DNA of 64,000 bases from Lysobacter sp. MMG2 (GCF_016735495.2 NZ_JAERQY020000002.1:186001-250000); one strand, 5' to 3'; shown: positions 8,402 to 19,621, numbered from the stretch's first letter. Made by a program: numbers and translations. Notes: generated from the letters alone by a model not told the origin.

Positions 8402-9765
8402 CCGGCCACTCCCAGGGCGCGCAGCATGCCGCGCGCCTTGGCGCGGGTTTCCTCGAGTTCCTTTTGCGGATCGGAGTCCGCGACGATGCCCGCGCCGGTG
8501 CGGAAGCGCAGCGTGGCACCTTCGTCCGTCGATTCGAGCTCCGCGCTGCGGATCAGGATGTTGAGGTCGAGGTCGCCGTCGCGGTTGAGCCAACCCATCG
8601 CGCCGGTGTACGCGCCGCGGCCCACGCCCTCCAGCTCGGCGATGATCTGCATGCAGCGCACTTTCGGGCAGCCGGTGATCGTGCCGCCCGGAAACACGGC
8701 GCGGATCACCTGCCCCGGCGTCGCATCCGCGCGCAGTCGGCCGCGCACGTTGCTGACGATGTGGTGCACGTGCGCGTAGCTTTCCACCGTCATCAGTTCG
8801 TCGACTTCCACGCTGCCCGGCGTGCACACGCGGCCGAGGTCGTTGCGTTCAAGGTCGATCAGCATCACGTGTTCGGCGCGTTCCTTCGGATGGCCGACCA
8901 GTTCCTGGATGCGCGCCGCGTCGTCGTCGCCGGCGAAGCGCGGTCGCGTGCCGGCGATGGGACGCGTTTCCACGACATCACCGCGCACCGACACCAGACG
9001 TTCGGGCGAAGCGCTGACGACCGCCCAGTCATCGCCCGCGAACACGCCGGCGAACGGCGCAGGGTTGTTCTCGCGCAGGCGCTGAAAAAGCTCGCCCGCC
9101 TGCACGTCGCGATCGAAACGCGCGCGCCAGCCGCGCGACAGGTTGGCCTGGAAGACGTCGCCGGCGGCGAGGTAATCGAGCACGTTGCGCACGCCGTTGG
9201 TGAAGCGCTGCGGTTCGTCCTCCTCCAACGCGACCGGCGGGAGCCACGCTGGCAGCGCGGGCTGCGCAACGAGCGCGGTCACGTCGTCGAGCACACGGGC
9301 GCGCACCGAGTCGTGACCGGTTTCCACGACCAGTACGCATTCGCCGCTGGTGTGGTCGCGCAGCACGGCCGCCGGGCACCGCAGGGCGAGCGCCACGGGC
9401 AGCTGGCCTTCGGCGCGCGGCAGTCGAAGGATCGGCTCCACCTGCGCGGCCGCTTCGTATCCCAGCAGCAGCGCCCAGCCGCCGCGGAACGGCCAGCGGG
9501 GTTCGTCGCGCGGGACGCGTTCGGCCTGCCAGCGGGCGTCGAGCGCGGCGAAGAAATCGTTGCCGACGCCTTCGCCGGTTTCGTCGCGCACGGCGCCGTC
9601 GGCTGCCAGGCGAAGCGCACCTTCGCCCGCGACCAGGAGCAGGTCCCAGCGTCCCTGCGCGGTGCCGTGCGCGCTGGATTCCAGCAGCAGCGGGTAACGC
9701 GCGGGCGACAGGCGCTGCAGCGACAGGAGGTCGAAGGAATTCGGCAGGGGGTGGGTCAGCAGCAT
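8398..9765 (-). CDS. pabB: Aminodeoxychorismate synthase component I
   Basis: A 455-residue chorismate-binding enzyme of the PabB/TrpE family. The core motifs are ETRPIAGTRPRFAG, ERAEHVMLIDLERNDLGRV, SYAHVHHIVSNVRG, PGGTITGCPKVRCMQII and GAYTGAMGWLNRDGDLDLNI. Linkage to pabC supports 4-amino-4-deoxychorismate synthesis. The motif reads PIAGT, the form typical of anthranilate synthases, rather than the PIKGT of E. coli PabB, whose Lys forms a covalent intermediate; some annotated PabB proteins also have PIAGT. The glutamine amidotransferase subunit is not in this window. ATG 9765 has only a weak ribosome-binding site. Confidence is high for the family and moderate for PabB over TrpE. Confidence 0.88.
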   Translation of the reverse strand: MLLTHPLPNSFDLLSLQRLSPARYPLLLESSAHGTAQGRWDLLLVAGEGALRLAADGAVRDETGEGVGNDFFAALDARWQAERVPRDEPRWPFRGGWALLLGYEAAAQVEPILRLPRAEGQLPVALALRCPAAVLRDHTSGECVLVVETGHDSVRARVLDDVTALVAQPALPAWLPPVALEEDEPQRFTNGVRNVLDYLAAGDVFQANLSRGWRARFDRDVQAGELFQRLRENNPAPFAGVFAGDDWAVVSASPERLVSVRGDVVETRPIAGTRPRFAGDDDAARIQELVGHPKERAEHVMLIDLERNDLGRVCTPGSVEVDELMTVESYAHVHHIVSNVRGRLRADATPGQVIRAVFPGGTITGCPKVRCMQIIAELEGVGRGAYTGAMGWLNRDGDLDLNILIRSAELESTDEGATLRFRTGAGIVADSDPQKELEETRAKARGMLRALGVAG

Positions 9766-9871
9766 GGCGATATTGTCGTCTATCGCGACGTGGATAAGGC
9801 CGCGGGCCACGTCGGGGCGGGCCGTCATTCCGGCCACGCGGCGTCCGGCGATCGGCGCCGCCGCTGTTTCG

Positions 9872-9904
9872 TCACCCCAACCCCTCTCGCAGAGGGAGAG
9901 TGGC
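9872..9904. repeat. Short palindromic CCCCTCTC-type intergenic repeat
   Basis: Between pabB and the fabF terminator lies CACCCCAACCCCTCTC followed by GCAGAGGGAGAG, with a stem at 9882-9887/9891-9896 (CCCTCT/AGAGGG). Similar CCCCTCTCCC palindromes are common between genes in Xanthomonadaceae. A single copy here cannot prove mobility. Confidence 0.4.
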
Positions 9905-9917
9905 TCGGATGCCAGGC

Positions 9918-9954
9918 CCGGAAACGACGATCCCCGCCGGGGCGGGGATCGTCG
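9918..9954 (-). terminator. Rho-independent terminator of fabF
   Basis: A 14 bp perfect GC stem (9925-9938 with 9941-9954) lies about 20 bases beyond the fabF stop on the minus strand and is followed by TTTCC. It separates the fab genes from pabB, although the spacing still allows read-through. Confidence 0.8.
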
Positions 9955-9975
9955 GGACCGCAGGGTGGACAGCCG

Positions 9976-11214
<1,239 letters not shown>

Positions 11215-11264
11215 GAAGCACTCCGTCTGACACTACGCCGGCGTATCGTCCGGCTGATAAGACG

Positions 11265-11287
11265 CGGGGCCGCAATGTGCGGCCCCG
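11265..11287 (-). terminator. Hairpin between acpP and fabF
   Basis: A 10 bp stem CGGGGCCGCA/TGCGGCCCCG with a three-base loop, and a second 7 bp hairpin at 11344-11350/11357-11363, lie between the acpP stop and fabF. No strong T-run follows on the minus strand. It may act as an attenuator or 3' stabiliser for the abundant acpP message rather than a full stop. Confidence 0.5.
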
Positions 11288-11376
11288 GTCTGGTTTTCTG
11301 CTTGCATTACCAGGCGCCTGCGGAGGCGTTGGTTTTCCTGGACGCCCGGCCGCGAAGCCGGGCTCCAGCGCAGCGC

Positions 11377-11616
11377 TTACGACTTGACGTGAGCCTTCAC
11401 GTAGTCGATGGCCTGCTGCACCGAGGTGATCTTCTCGGCTTCTTCGTCCGGGATCTCGCACTCGAACTCTTCTTCGAGCGCCATCACCAGCTCGACGGTG
11501 TCGAGCGAGTCCGCGCCGAGGTCGTCGACGAACGAAGCGTTGTTGGTGACTTCTTCTTCCTTAACGCCAAGCTGTTCGACCACGATCTTCTTGACGCGCT
11601 CTTCGATGCTGCTCAT
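11377..11616 (-). CDS. acpP: Acyl carrier protein
   Basis: A 79-residue acidic four-helix protein that carries acyl chains on a 4'-phosphopantetheine arm. The attachment serine is S37 in [19 protein letters not shown]. Sequence and length are nearly those of E. coli AcpP. Codon usage is plainly biased and a good GGGAGGAG ribosome-binding site lies upstream, both fitting very high expression. It sits between fabG and fabF. Confidence 0.98.
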   Translation of the reverse strand: MSSIEERVKKIVVEQLGVKEEEVTNNASFVDDLGADSLDTVELVMALEEEFECEIPDEEAEKITSVQQAIDYVKAHVKS

Positions 11617-11747
11617 GGGTTCTCACTCCTCCCGGGACGGGATATTCGACGGAATAGTCTAAATGAATCACGGACGATCGCGAGCATACGCGAAAGCCCT
11701 TTGAGTTCAAGCGGTTACAACTGAAACGTTGGCTTTCCTGCGAACCA

Positions 11748-12494
11748 TTACGGCATGTACATGCCGCCGTTGACGTGCAGGGTCTCGCCGGTGATGTACG
11801 CGGCCGACGGGCCAGCCAGGAAGGCCACCGCGCGGGCGATGTCCGCCGGCTCGCCGAAGCGGCCCAGCGCAATCTGGCCGAGCATCGCGTTCTTGGCGTC
11901 TTCCGGCAGCGACTTGGTCATGTCGGTGTCGATGAAGCCCGGCGCGACCACGTTGACGGTAACGCCTCGGCTGCCGATCTCCTTCGCCAGCGACTTGCTG
12001 AAGGCGATGATGCCGGCCTTCGCGGCGGCGTAGTTCGCCTGCCCCGCGTTGCCGGTCACGCCGATCACGGAGGCGATGTTGATGATGCGGCCCTTGCGTG
12101 CCTTCATCATCGAGCGCATCACCGCCTTGCTGGTGCGGTAGACGCTGGTGAGGTTGGTGTCGAGGATGGCCTGCCAGTCCTCGTCCTTCATGCGCATCAG
12201 CAGGTTGTCGCGGGTGATGCCGGCGTTGTTGACGAGGATCGAGATCGCGCCGATGTCCTTGGCGATGCCGTCCATCAGCGCGTCGATCGAGGCCGCATTG
12301 CCCACGTCGAGCACGCGACCGTGGCCGCCGTGCGCAGCGAGGCGTTCGGCGATGGCCTTCGCGCCGGACTCGGACGTCGCCGTGCCGATCACCGTCGCGC
12401 CCTGTGCGGCCAGTTCGTCGGCGATCGCCGCACCGATGCCACGGCTGGCGCCGGTGACCAGCGCGATTTCGCCGGACAGGATCTTCTCGCTCAT
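11748..12494 (-). CDS. fabG: 3-oxoacyl-ACP reductase
   Basis: A 248-residue short-chain dehydrogenase that reduces 3-ketoacyl-ACP with NADPH. The cofactor motif is TGASRGIG at residues 14-21, followed by NNAG at 89-92. The catalytic residues are S142, Y155 and K159 (QANYAAAKAG). The C-terminus LHVNGGMYMP is typical of FabG. ATG 12494 overlaps the fabD stop by four bases, so the two are translationally coupled. Confidence 0.97.
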   Translation of the reverse strand: MSEKILSGEIALVTGASRGIGAAIADELAAQGATVIGTATSESGAKAIAERLAAHGGHGRVLDVGNAASIDALMDGIAKDIGAISILVNNAGITRDNLLMRMKDEDWQAILDTNLTSVYRTSKAVMRSMMKARKGRIINIASVIGVTGNAGQANYAAAKAGIIAFSKSLAKEIGSRGVTVNVVAPGFIDTDMTKSLPEDAKNAMLGQIALGRFGEPADIARAVAFLAGPSAAYITGETLHVNGGMYMP

Positions 12495-13453
12495 GCGTTC
12501 TTCCATTCTTCGATAGCGGTTTGGAACTCGCCCGGCGTGCCGATGGCGCGCGCGTCGATGTTCTTGTCGATGCGCTTGGCGAGGCCGGCGAGCACCTTGC
12601 CCGGTCCGCACTCGGCCATGCGCGTGACGCCCTTGCCGGCGAGCGCCTGCACGCAGCCGGTCCACTGCACGGGCAGATAGAGCTGGCGCACGAGCGCTTC
12701 GCGGATCGCGTCGACATCGCCGTGCGCGCGCGCATCGACGTTCTGCACGACGGGACGGTCGGGCATGCGCCACGACAGGCCGGCCATCGCTTCGGCCAGA
12801 CGGTTGGCAGCTTCGCGCATCAACGGCGTGTGCGAGGGCACGCTGACGGCGAGCTTCACCGCCTTGCGTACGCCGCGTTCGCCGAGCATCGCCAGCGCCT
12901 TGTCCACCGCGGCCGCGTGACCGCCGATGACGATCTGGCCGGGCGAATTGAAATTGGCCGGCACGACGACTTCGGTGCCGGAGACTTCATCGCACACTTC
13001 CTGCACCAGTGCGTCTTCGGCGCCGAGCACGGCGGCCATCGCGCCGACGCCGGTGGGCGCGGCTTCCTGCATGAGCTGACCGCGCAAACGCACCAGGTGC
13101 GCGCCGTCCTTCAGCGACAACGCACCGGCGGCGACGAGCGCGGTGTATTCGCCCAGGCTGTGGCCTGCCAGGAACGCCGGAGAGCGACCGCCCTGCTTGT
13201 GCCAAGCGCGCCACACCGCCACGCCCGCGGCGAGCAGCGCCGGCTGGGTGTATTCGGTGCGGTTGAGCATTTCCTCGGGACCGCCCTGGCTCAGCGCCCA
13301 CAGATCGACACCGGCGCCATCGCTGGCTTCGACGAACGCGTCGCGCACGATCGGGTGCAGCTCGGACAGCTCGGCCAGCATGCCGAGCGACTGCGAGCCC
13401 TGGCCGGGAAACACGAAGGCCAGCGAGGCGTCGTTAGCGGGGGAATCGGTCAC
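12491..13453 (-). CDS. fabD: Malonyl-CoA:ACP transacylase
   Basis: A 320-residue enzyme that loads malonyl groups onto ACP. Visible features are the FPGQGSQ start motif (residues 15-21), the nucleophile S99 in AGHSLGEYTALV and the catalytic H208 in VPSHTPLM. QNVDA and the C-terminal GPGKVLAGL complete the family pattern. It overlaps fabG by four bases. A fabH terminator lies upstream, so fabD probably begins a separate transcript or relies on read-through. Confidence 0.97.
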   Translation of the reverse strand: MTDSPANDASLAFVFPGQGSQSLGMLAELSELHPIVRDAFVEASDGAGVDLWALSQGGPEEMLNRTEYTQPALLAAGVAVWRAWHKQGGRSPAFLAGHSLGEYTALVAAGALSLKDGAHLVRLRGQLMQEAAPTGVGAMAAVLGAEDALVQEVCDEVSGTEVVVPANFNSPGQIVIGGHAAAVDKALAMLGERGVRKAVKLAVSVPSHTPLMREAANRLAEAMAGLSWRMPDRPVVQNVDARAHGDVDAIREALVRQLYLPVQWTGCVQALAGKGVTRMAECGPGKVLAGLAKRIDKNIDARAIGTPGEFQTAIEEWKNA

Positions 13454-13567
13454 GCATCGGTCCCAGGGAAAAGAGTGCGCATGATACGAGTGTTTGCTCT
13501 AGGGCGTCTGTACCGCCACGTACTGAAACACCCTTGTCCTTCGCGAACCGTGAAGCACGTCGGCCGC

Positions 13568-13605
13568 AAGCGAAAACGCCCCCGCCGGATATGGCGGAGG
13601 CGTTT
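13568..13605 (-). terminator. Rho-independent terminator of fabH
   Basis: A stem of AAACGCC-x-CCGCC (13574-13586) with GGCGG-x-GGCGTTT (13593-13605) and a six-base loop, 20 bases after the fabH stop. The minus strand continues as TTTTCGCTT. Confidence 0.75.
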
Positions 13606-13625
13606 GCGGAACGATGCGCGAAGGC

Positions 13626-14606
13626 TCAGTAGCGCAGCAGCGCCGAGCCCCAGGTGAATCCGCCACCGAAGGCTTCCAGCAACAGCAACTGGCCGCGCTG
13701 CACCTTGCCCGAGCGCACCGCTTCGTCCAGCGCCAGCGGCACCGAGCCCGAGGAGGTGTTGCCGTGGCGATCGACGGTGACGACGACGCGCTCCATCGGC
13801 ATGTCCAGGCGCTTGGCCGTGGCTTCGATGATGCGCAGGTTGGCCTGGTGCGGGATCAGCCAGTCGATGTCGTGGCGATCCAGACCGTTGGCTTCCAGCG
13901 TTTCCTCGACCACGGAGTCGAGCGCCTTCACCGCGTGCTTGAAGACTTCGTTGCCGGTCATCAGCACCTTCACGCCGGCGTTGTGCTCTTCCGGCTTGAA
14001 GCCGACGGACACGCCGACCGGATTCCACAGCAGCTCCTTCTTGCCGCCGTCGGCGTGCATGTGGGTGCTGAGGATGCCGGTTTCGGTATCGGCCTTGAGC
14101 ACGACCGCGCCCGCGCCATCGCCGAACAGCACGCAGGTGGAGCGGTCGCTCCAGTCGAGCATGCGGGTGAGCGTTTCAGCGCCGACCACGAGCACCGTCT
14201 TGGCCGAACCGGAACGGATGAACTTGTCCGCCACCGTCAGCGCATAGACGAAACCCGTGCAGGCGGCGTTGACATCGAACGCGGGGCAGCCGTTGGCACC
14301 GAGGCGGTGCTGCAGCAGGCACGCGGTCGAAGGGAAGATGAGATCGGGCGTGGTGGTGCCGACGACGATCAGGTCGAGATCCTTCGCGTCGATGCCGGCA
14401 GCTTCGAGCGCGCGGATCGAGGCGTGGTACGCCAGGTCGCTGGTGGTCTCGCCTTCGGCGGCGATGTGGCGCTCGCGGATGCCGGTACGCGCCGCGATCC
14501 ACTCATCGCTGGTGTCGACGATCTTGGACAGGTCGTCGTTGGTCAGCACCTTCTCGGGAAGGTAGCTGCCGGTTCCCGCGATGCGGGAATAAATCTGTTG
14601 CGTCAT
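13626..14606 (-). CDS. fabH: Beta-ketoacyl-ACP synthase III
   Basis: A 326-residue condensing enzyme that starts fatty-acid synthesis from acetyl-CoA or a branched acyl-CoA and malonyl-ACP. The nucleophile is C116 ([11 protein letters not shown]). The His and Asn of the triad lie in [11 protein letters not shown] and [15 protein letters not shown], and the C-terminus is [16 protein letters not shown] 14606 was chosen because GGAG lies five bases upstream; an in-frame GTG two codons earlier would overlap that site. Lysobacter-type bacteria are rich in iso-branched fatty acids, so branched primers are likely, but that is inference. Confidence 0.96.
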   Translation of the reverse strand: MTQQIYSRIAGTGSYLPEKVLTNDDLSKIVDTSDEWIAARTGIRERHIAAEGETTSDLAYHASIRALEAAGIDAKDLDLIVVGTTTPDLIFPSTACLLQHRLGANGCPAFDVNAACTGFVYALTVADKFIRSGSAKTVLVVGAETLTRMLDWSDRSTCVLFGDGAGAVVLKADTETGILSTHMHADGGKKELLWNPVGVSVGFKPEEHNAGVKVLMTGNEVFKHAVKALDSVVEETLEANGLDRHDIDWLIPHQANLRIIEATAKRLDMPMERVVVTVDRHGNTSSGSVPLALDEAVRSGKVQRGQLLLLEAFGGGFTWGSALLRY

Positions 14607-14770
14607 CGCCACTCCGCTGCACAGCCGTTATGGCCCGTTCGGGCACTTGCCGGGGAATCTTCCACCGGACAGGCCGGCGAAAGTGCGCCGCCGCGATCGT
14701 TCGCTACGACGGGCTGTCGCTGCCCCGCGTTACCTTTCGGCGGCGGACAGTTCCGGGCCCGACGGCATCC

Positions 14771-14792
14771 GCGCGCGTCTGGCGACGCGCGC
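14771..14792 (-). terminator. GC hairpin 3' of rpmF
   Basis: A perfect 9 bp stem GCGCGCGTC/GACGCGCGC with loop TGGC, 24 bases beyond the rpmF stop in the 203-base rpmF-fabH gap. No T-run follows. Confidence 0.45.
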
Positions 14793-14815
14793 GGGCGCGG
14801 CGGTGGGCGAAGAGC

Positions 14816-15010
14816 TTACTCTTCGTCGACAACCTTGGTCTTGGTGTCGATCACCTTCTTGCCGCGGTAGTAACCGTCAGCGGTGACGTGGTGACGCAGG
14901 TGGGTCTCGCCCGTGGTCGGGTCGGTGGCCAGCTGCTTGGCGGACAGCGCGTCGTGCGAACGACGCATGCCACGCTTGGACGGGGAAACGCGGGACTTCT
15001 GGACAGCCAT
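14816..15010 (-). CDS. rpmF: 50S ribosomal protein L32
   Basis: A 64-residue basic protein starting [20 protein letters not shown], diagnostic of bacterial L32, a structural protein of the large ribosomal subunit. It lacks the zinc-ribbon cysteines, like other proteobacterial L32 proteins. It follows yceD after 18 bases, the conserved yceD-rpmF pair. Confidence 0.98.
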   Translation of the reverse strand: MAVQKSRVSPSKRGMRRSHDALSAKQLATDPTTGETHLRHHVTADGYYRGKKVIDTKTKVVDEE

Positions 15011-15028
15011 GGTCTTGCTCCAAAAAAA

Positions 15029-15547
15029 CTAGTTCGAATGTTTCTTCAATGCCGACAACGCGGCGAATGGGTTTTCGCGCTCGGGCTCCGGCGCCTGGTC
15101 GGGCGCGGGCCAATCGCTTTCCACTGCCTCCGTGCCGGGCATGATCGGCACGACCGGAACGGCGAGGATAAGTTCGTCCTCGACCAGTTCGACGGTCCGC
15201 AGCTGGCCGTCATCCGGCACCAGCAGCGGCTCGTATCCGGGCGGCAGCCCGGCTTCGTCCGCTTCGTCACGGATAAGGCCAAGCCGCTGCACGATGTTCA
15301 CCGGCAACAGGAACCGCTGCAGGCTGCGCTGACAGGTCAGCGGCAGCTCGGCATCGATACGCAGTTCGACATAAGGCACTTTCAGCGAATCGCTATCGAA
15401 CTCGAGCGCGAACCGCACCTCACCTTCCGTGTCGACCAGGCTGTCCCGCAGCCGCGTCAGCGCCGACAACGGGACGCGACCTTCCAGGCCGCGCCGTGCC
15501 GCCACCATGCGCCAAGCATCAAGAATCCCGGGCAGGTCTGCTGACAT
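15029..15547 (-). CDS. yceD: YceD family protein (DUF177), 23S rRNA accumulation protein
   Basis: A 172-residue DUF177 protein. It shows the family pattern of a basic N-terminal half (RRGLEGRVPLSALTRLRDSL), the CQRSLQ motif near residue 90 (LPLTCQRSLQRFLLPV) and an acidic centre ending DELILAVPVVPI. In E. coli and plant plastids, relatives affect 23S rRNA maturation. Pairing with rpmF is near universal and supports a role in large-subunit assembly. ATG 15547 was chosen over an upstream in-frame start because residues before it do not resemble the family. Confidence 0.9.
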   Translation of the reverse strand: MSADLPGILDAWRMVAARRGLEGRVPLSALTRLRDSLVDTEGEVRFALEFDSDSLKVPYVELRIDAELPLTCQRSLQRFLLPVNIVQRLGLIRDEADEAGLPPGYEPLLVPDDGQLRTVELVEDELILAVPVVPIMPGTEAVESDWPAPDQAPEPERENPFAALSALKKHSN

Positions 15548-15634
15548 AAGCCGCGGAATGTTAGGGACCGGGGGCCGCCATGTCAAACCTGAACCCGCGA
15601 GTTCACGGTTCCGCCGCGCCACATTTGCCGGCCG

Positions 15635-16045
15635 GTGGGCGGGGCTTCAGACTGGCCTCCTTCCGTCCGTCTTGCGGCCATCCTCGTGACCATCGCCCTG
15701 CTCCTGCTGCTGTCTGCCCTCGTGATTGCGGCGTTGGCCTATTCCCGCACCCGGCCCCGCCGGCGCGAGCGGGCCATGCGCGACGTCCTGGACGCCGCCG
15801 ATGCGCTGGAAGCCCAGCTGCGCGTGGCGCGGGCCGAGATCGAGGCGGTCACCGGCGGCGACGGCGACGACCCGGTCGGCGAGGCCATGCGCGAGATGCT
15901 CCGCCAGCGCCTGTGGCTGCGTGACCACGGCCCGGACGCCAGCCTGGAGCAGCTCGACGAGGTGCGCAGCTCCATCGACGCCGCCCGGGACCGGATCGAC
16001 CAGCAATTGTCGCGCATTGCGCAGGCACGCGCGCCGGTCGCATGA
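15635..16045 (+). CDS. Small membrane-anchored protein of unknown function
   Basis: A 136-residue protein not recognised as a named family. One strong N-terminal transmembrane segment (about residues 13-36) is followed by a basic stretch (RTRPRRRERAM) and a long charged helix or coiled coil rich in Ala, Arg, Asp and Glu. By the positive-inside rule the helical part should face the cytoplasm. It overlaps maf by four bases (ATGA), so the two are coexpressed. The start is uncertain: GTG 15635 or GTG 15686, both without a clear ribosome-binding site. Confidence 0.65.
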   Translation: MGGASDWPPSVRLAAILVTIALLLLLSALVIAALAYSRTRPRRRERAMRDVLDAADALEAQLRVARAEIEAVTGGDGDDPVGEAMREMLRQRLWLRDHGPDASLEQLDEVRSSIDAARDRIDQQLSRIAQARAPVA

Positions 16046-16626
16046 GCGCCCCGCCCCGGCTGATCCTGGCCTCCACGTCCGTCTACCGTCGCGAACTGCT
16101 GGGCCGGCTGCGGCTGTCCTTCGACACCGAACGCCCCGGCACGGACGAGACTCCCCACCCCGGCGAGGCGCCCGAGACGCTGGCCCGCCGCCTGGCCCAC
16201 GCCAAGGCCGCCGATGTGGCGGCTCGCCACCCGGGCGCCTGGGTGATCGGCTCCGATCAGGTCGCCGAGTGCGGCGGCCGAGCGCTGGGCAAGCCCGGTG
16301 CGCATGCCGCGGCGATCGCGCAGCTGGCGTCGATGTCCGGCCAGGCGGTGCGCTTCCACACCGGCCTGTGCCTGGTTCGCGACGGCCAGCCGCCGCTGGA
16401 GGCGATGGACTGCACCGTGGTGCGGTTCCGTACGCTGGAAACGGACGAAATCGAGCGCTACCTGCAGGCCGAGCAGCCCTACGACTGCGCCGGCAGCTTC
16501 AAGTCCGAAGGGCTGGGGATCGGGCTGTTCGAGGCCATCGAGAACCGCGATCCGACCGCACTGATCGGCCTGCCGCTGATCGCCACCGCCCGGCTGCTGC
16601 GCGAGGCTGGCTTCCGCCTGCCCTGA
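16042..16626 (+). CDS. Maf-family nucleoside triphosphate pyrophosphatase, YceF-type
   Basis: A 194-residue Maf/HAM1-like house-cleaning enzyme. It opens LILASTSVYRRELLGRL and has the acidic catalytic site WVIGSDQVAE. The C-terminal specificity segment CAGSFKSEGLGIGLFE matches the YceF (m7GTP pyrophosphatase) subgroup rather than the YhdE dTTP/UTP subgroup. It should hydrolyse modified nucleotides such as 7-methyl-GTP in the cytoplasm. In E. coli yceF sits next to yceD-rpmF, and here it is about 0.5 kb from them on the opposite strand. Confidence 0.9.
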   Translation: MSAPPRLILASTSVYRRELLGRLRLSFDTERPGTDETPHPGEAPETLARRLAHAKAADVAARHPGAWVIGSDQVAECGGRALGKPGAHAAAIAQLASMSGQAVRFHTGLCLVRDGQPPLEAMDCTVVRFRTLETDEIERYLQAEQPYDCAGSFKSEGLGIGLFEAIENRDPTALIGLPLIATARLLREAGFRLP

Positions 16627-16641
16627 GGCACGCTCCCGGGT

Positions 16642-18486
16642 TCAGTCGGCCAGCTCGACCGGCTGCTCCGCCCAGGTTTCCACACTGCCGTCGCGGCCAT
16701 GCAGCCGCAGACCGAGCCAATGCCGCCCGGGGCGGATGTCGCGCCCGGTCAGGTCGACCCGGGCTTCGAAGCCGACCTTGGGATGCTGCGGATCGTTGGA
16801 ACGCGGCCAGACGCGCTGCAACCCCTCGAACTCGCGCCCGTAGCGCGCCTGCCCCACGGCCACGCCATTCAGCGTGACGTCCACGCCGGACAGGCCGACG
16901 CCGTCCTTGAATGCCCAGCCGCGCACGTCGAAGCGGCGTCCCACGCGTGCGCCGATGACGGGCGCGTCGATCCACGCCATCGACGGCGTCGTGCACGGGC
17001 CCGCGGCGGGCGTTCCCTGCAACGCGAAGAGCAGGAAACGCTGGCGCCCGTGATCGATGTTGAGCACTTCCGGGGCCGGCAGCGGACCGACCATCTCGCA
17101 CAGTGCGTGGTAGCGGTCGAGCAGATCGCGGTACTTCACTTCGGTCGCGCCGACCACCAGCAGCACCGGCGCTGCGCCCCACTGCGAACGACCTTCCGTG
17201 TGCAGGCCCCACAGGCGCAACTGCGGTGCCCGGCCGTGCTTCTGGTTGATCGGATGGTCGAGCACCGGAATGCGCGCGTCGCCGAGTGCGAAGCCGAGCT
17301 CGGCGCCGATCTTGAAGTTGTCGGCCACCACGCGCGTGCCGGCAGGCATCGTCGCCGTGCGCGCGCGCACGGCATCGGCCAACGGCTCCCATCCGGCGAA
17401 GTTGGACGGATACCACTTCTCCGCGGCGCTCGCCTCGCGCCATGTCGCGCTGGACACGGCGACGTAATAGCCCAGGTTCGCCACCAGCCCGATTGCCGCC
17501 AGCCACACCGTCGCCAGTCGCCACGCGCGCGGCCACGACGCCAGCACCGCCGGCACCAGCGGCATCAGCGCCAGGTAGCCGGGCAAGGGCCAATGGAAAC
17601 TCACGCGTTCGGTGTCGGCGAAGAAGCCCAGCGCGAAGAAGCCGGCGACCACGCCCGTGCCCAGCAGCGCGAAATAGCGGGACACCGTCGAGGCACACGC
17701 GAGGCTGCGCCGCGCCGCCACTGCCATCGCGGCGAACAACAGCGGCGTCACCAGCAACGCCTGGACCGCGATGAAGAGCAGTCCGTCGGCATGGAACGAC
17801 CACGGATGGCGATCGACCAGCTGGAAGCGCAATCCGGCATCGGCGTTGTCCAGGTTCCACGCCACCAGCGGCGCCCACGCTGAAGCGCCGAATGCGATGG
17901 CGACCATCACGCGCACATCGCGCAATGCGCGGCGGCCGTCTTCCAGCAGCACAAGCGCAATGAAACCCACGACGATCACCGCGATGAAGCGGTAATGGCA
18001 CAGCGCGCCCAGCGCCAGACCCGCGGCCAGTTCGAGCGCGGCCTGCGCGCTCACCTGCCGCAACAGGCGCGCGCCGGCATCCAGGCACAGCAGCGTCGCC
18101 AGCGCCATCGCCGCATCGGGCAGCGCCATCAGGCCCAGCGAGCCGGCCAGCGGCAGCAGCAGCGTCAGCAGGCCGGCCTGCCAGCCCACCTTCGTGCCGA
18201 ACTCCCGCGAGGCGATATGCACCATCAGCAGCGGCACCGCCGCGCCAATGAGCAGAAACGGCAAACGCAGCGCGAACGTGTTCTCGCCGAACGCCACGCC
18301 CAGGCGCGTCAGCCATGCGGTCAGGCCCGGAAGATCCGAATACGCGGCGGCCGGATGCTGGCCTTCCTGCCAGTAGAAGGCTTCATCGACGAACAGCGGC
18401 AAGCGTGCGGCGATGAGCAACTTCACCGCCAGAACCGAGACCCACAGCACCCAAAAGGCACGCCGCGCGCGCACTGCATCCCGCAT
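16642..18486 (-). CDS. ArnT/PMT-like membrane glycosyltransferase with C-terminal beta domain
   Basis: A 614-residue integral membrane protein. The first periplasmic loop has the conserved acidic pair of GT-C enzymes (LFVDEAFYWQEGQHP). About ten hydrophobic segments follow, as in glycosyltransferase family 39/83 proteins that use polyprenyl-phosphate sugars. From about residue 390 it continues in a soluble domain, and the last 110 residues form a beta-rich module (RRFDVRGWAFKDGVGLSGVD, VTLNGVAVGQARYG) resembling carbohydrate-binding or Ig-like folds. It probably transfers a sugar to lipid A, LPS or another envelope acceptor at the periplasmic face. Substrate unknown. It is divergent from the moxR operon. 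Confidence 0.82.
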   Translation of the reverse strand: MRDAVRARRAFWVLWVSVLAVKLLIAARLPLFVDEAFYWQEGQHPAAAYSDLPGLTAWLTRLGVAFGENTFALRLPFLLIGAAVPLLMVHIASREFGTKVGWQAGLLTLLLPLAGSLGLMALPDAAMALATLLCLDAGARLLRQVSAQAALELAAGLALGALCHYRFIAVIVVGFIALVLLEDGRRALRDVRVMVAIAFGASAWAPLVAWNLDNADAGLRFQLVDRHPWSFHADGLLFIAVQALLVTPLLFAAMAVAARRSLACASTVSRYFALLGTGVVAGFFALGFFADTERVSFHWPLPGYLALMPLVPAVLASWPRAWRLATVWLAAIGLVANLGYYVAVSSATWREASAAEKWYPSNFAGWEPLADAVRARTATMPAGTRVVADNFKIGAELGFALGDARIPVLDHPINQKHGRAPQLRLWGLHTEGRSQWGAAPVLLVVGATEVKYRDLLDRYHALCEMVGPLPAPEVLNIDHGRQRFLLFALQGTPAAGPCTTPSMAWIDAPVIGARVGRRFDVRGWAFKDGVGLSGVDVTLNGVAVGQARYGREFEGLQRVWPRSNDPQHPKVGFEARVDLTGRDIRPGRHWLGLRLHGRDGSVETWAEQPVELAD

Positions 18487-18667
18487 CCGATCGTGACCTC
18501 GCTACACTCGGGAGAAATCGGTGCGCCGTGCGCCGCCGGGCCGACCCGGCACCGCCGGACCGCCGCCGCGTGGAGGGGAACCCGGGCCGAGCGTCGCCAT
18601 CGACGCCCGCCGGTCCGCGCGGCAATTCGCGACGCACGACGGCTACACCTTCCAGGAGACACGCACG

Positions 18668-19621
<954 letters not shown>

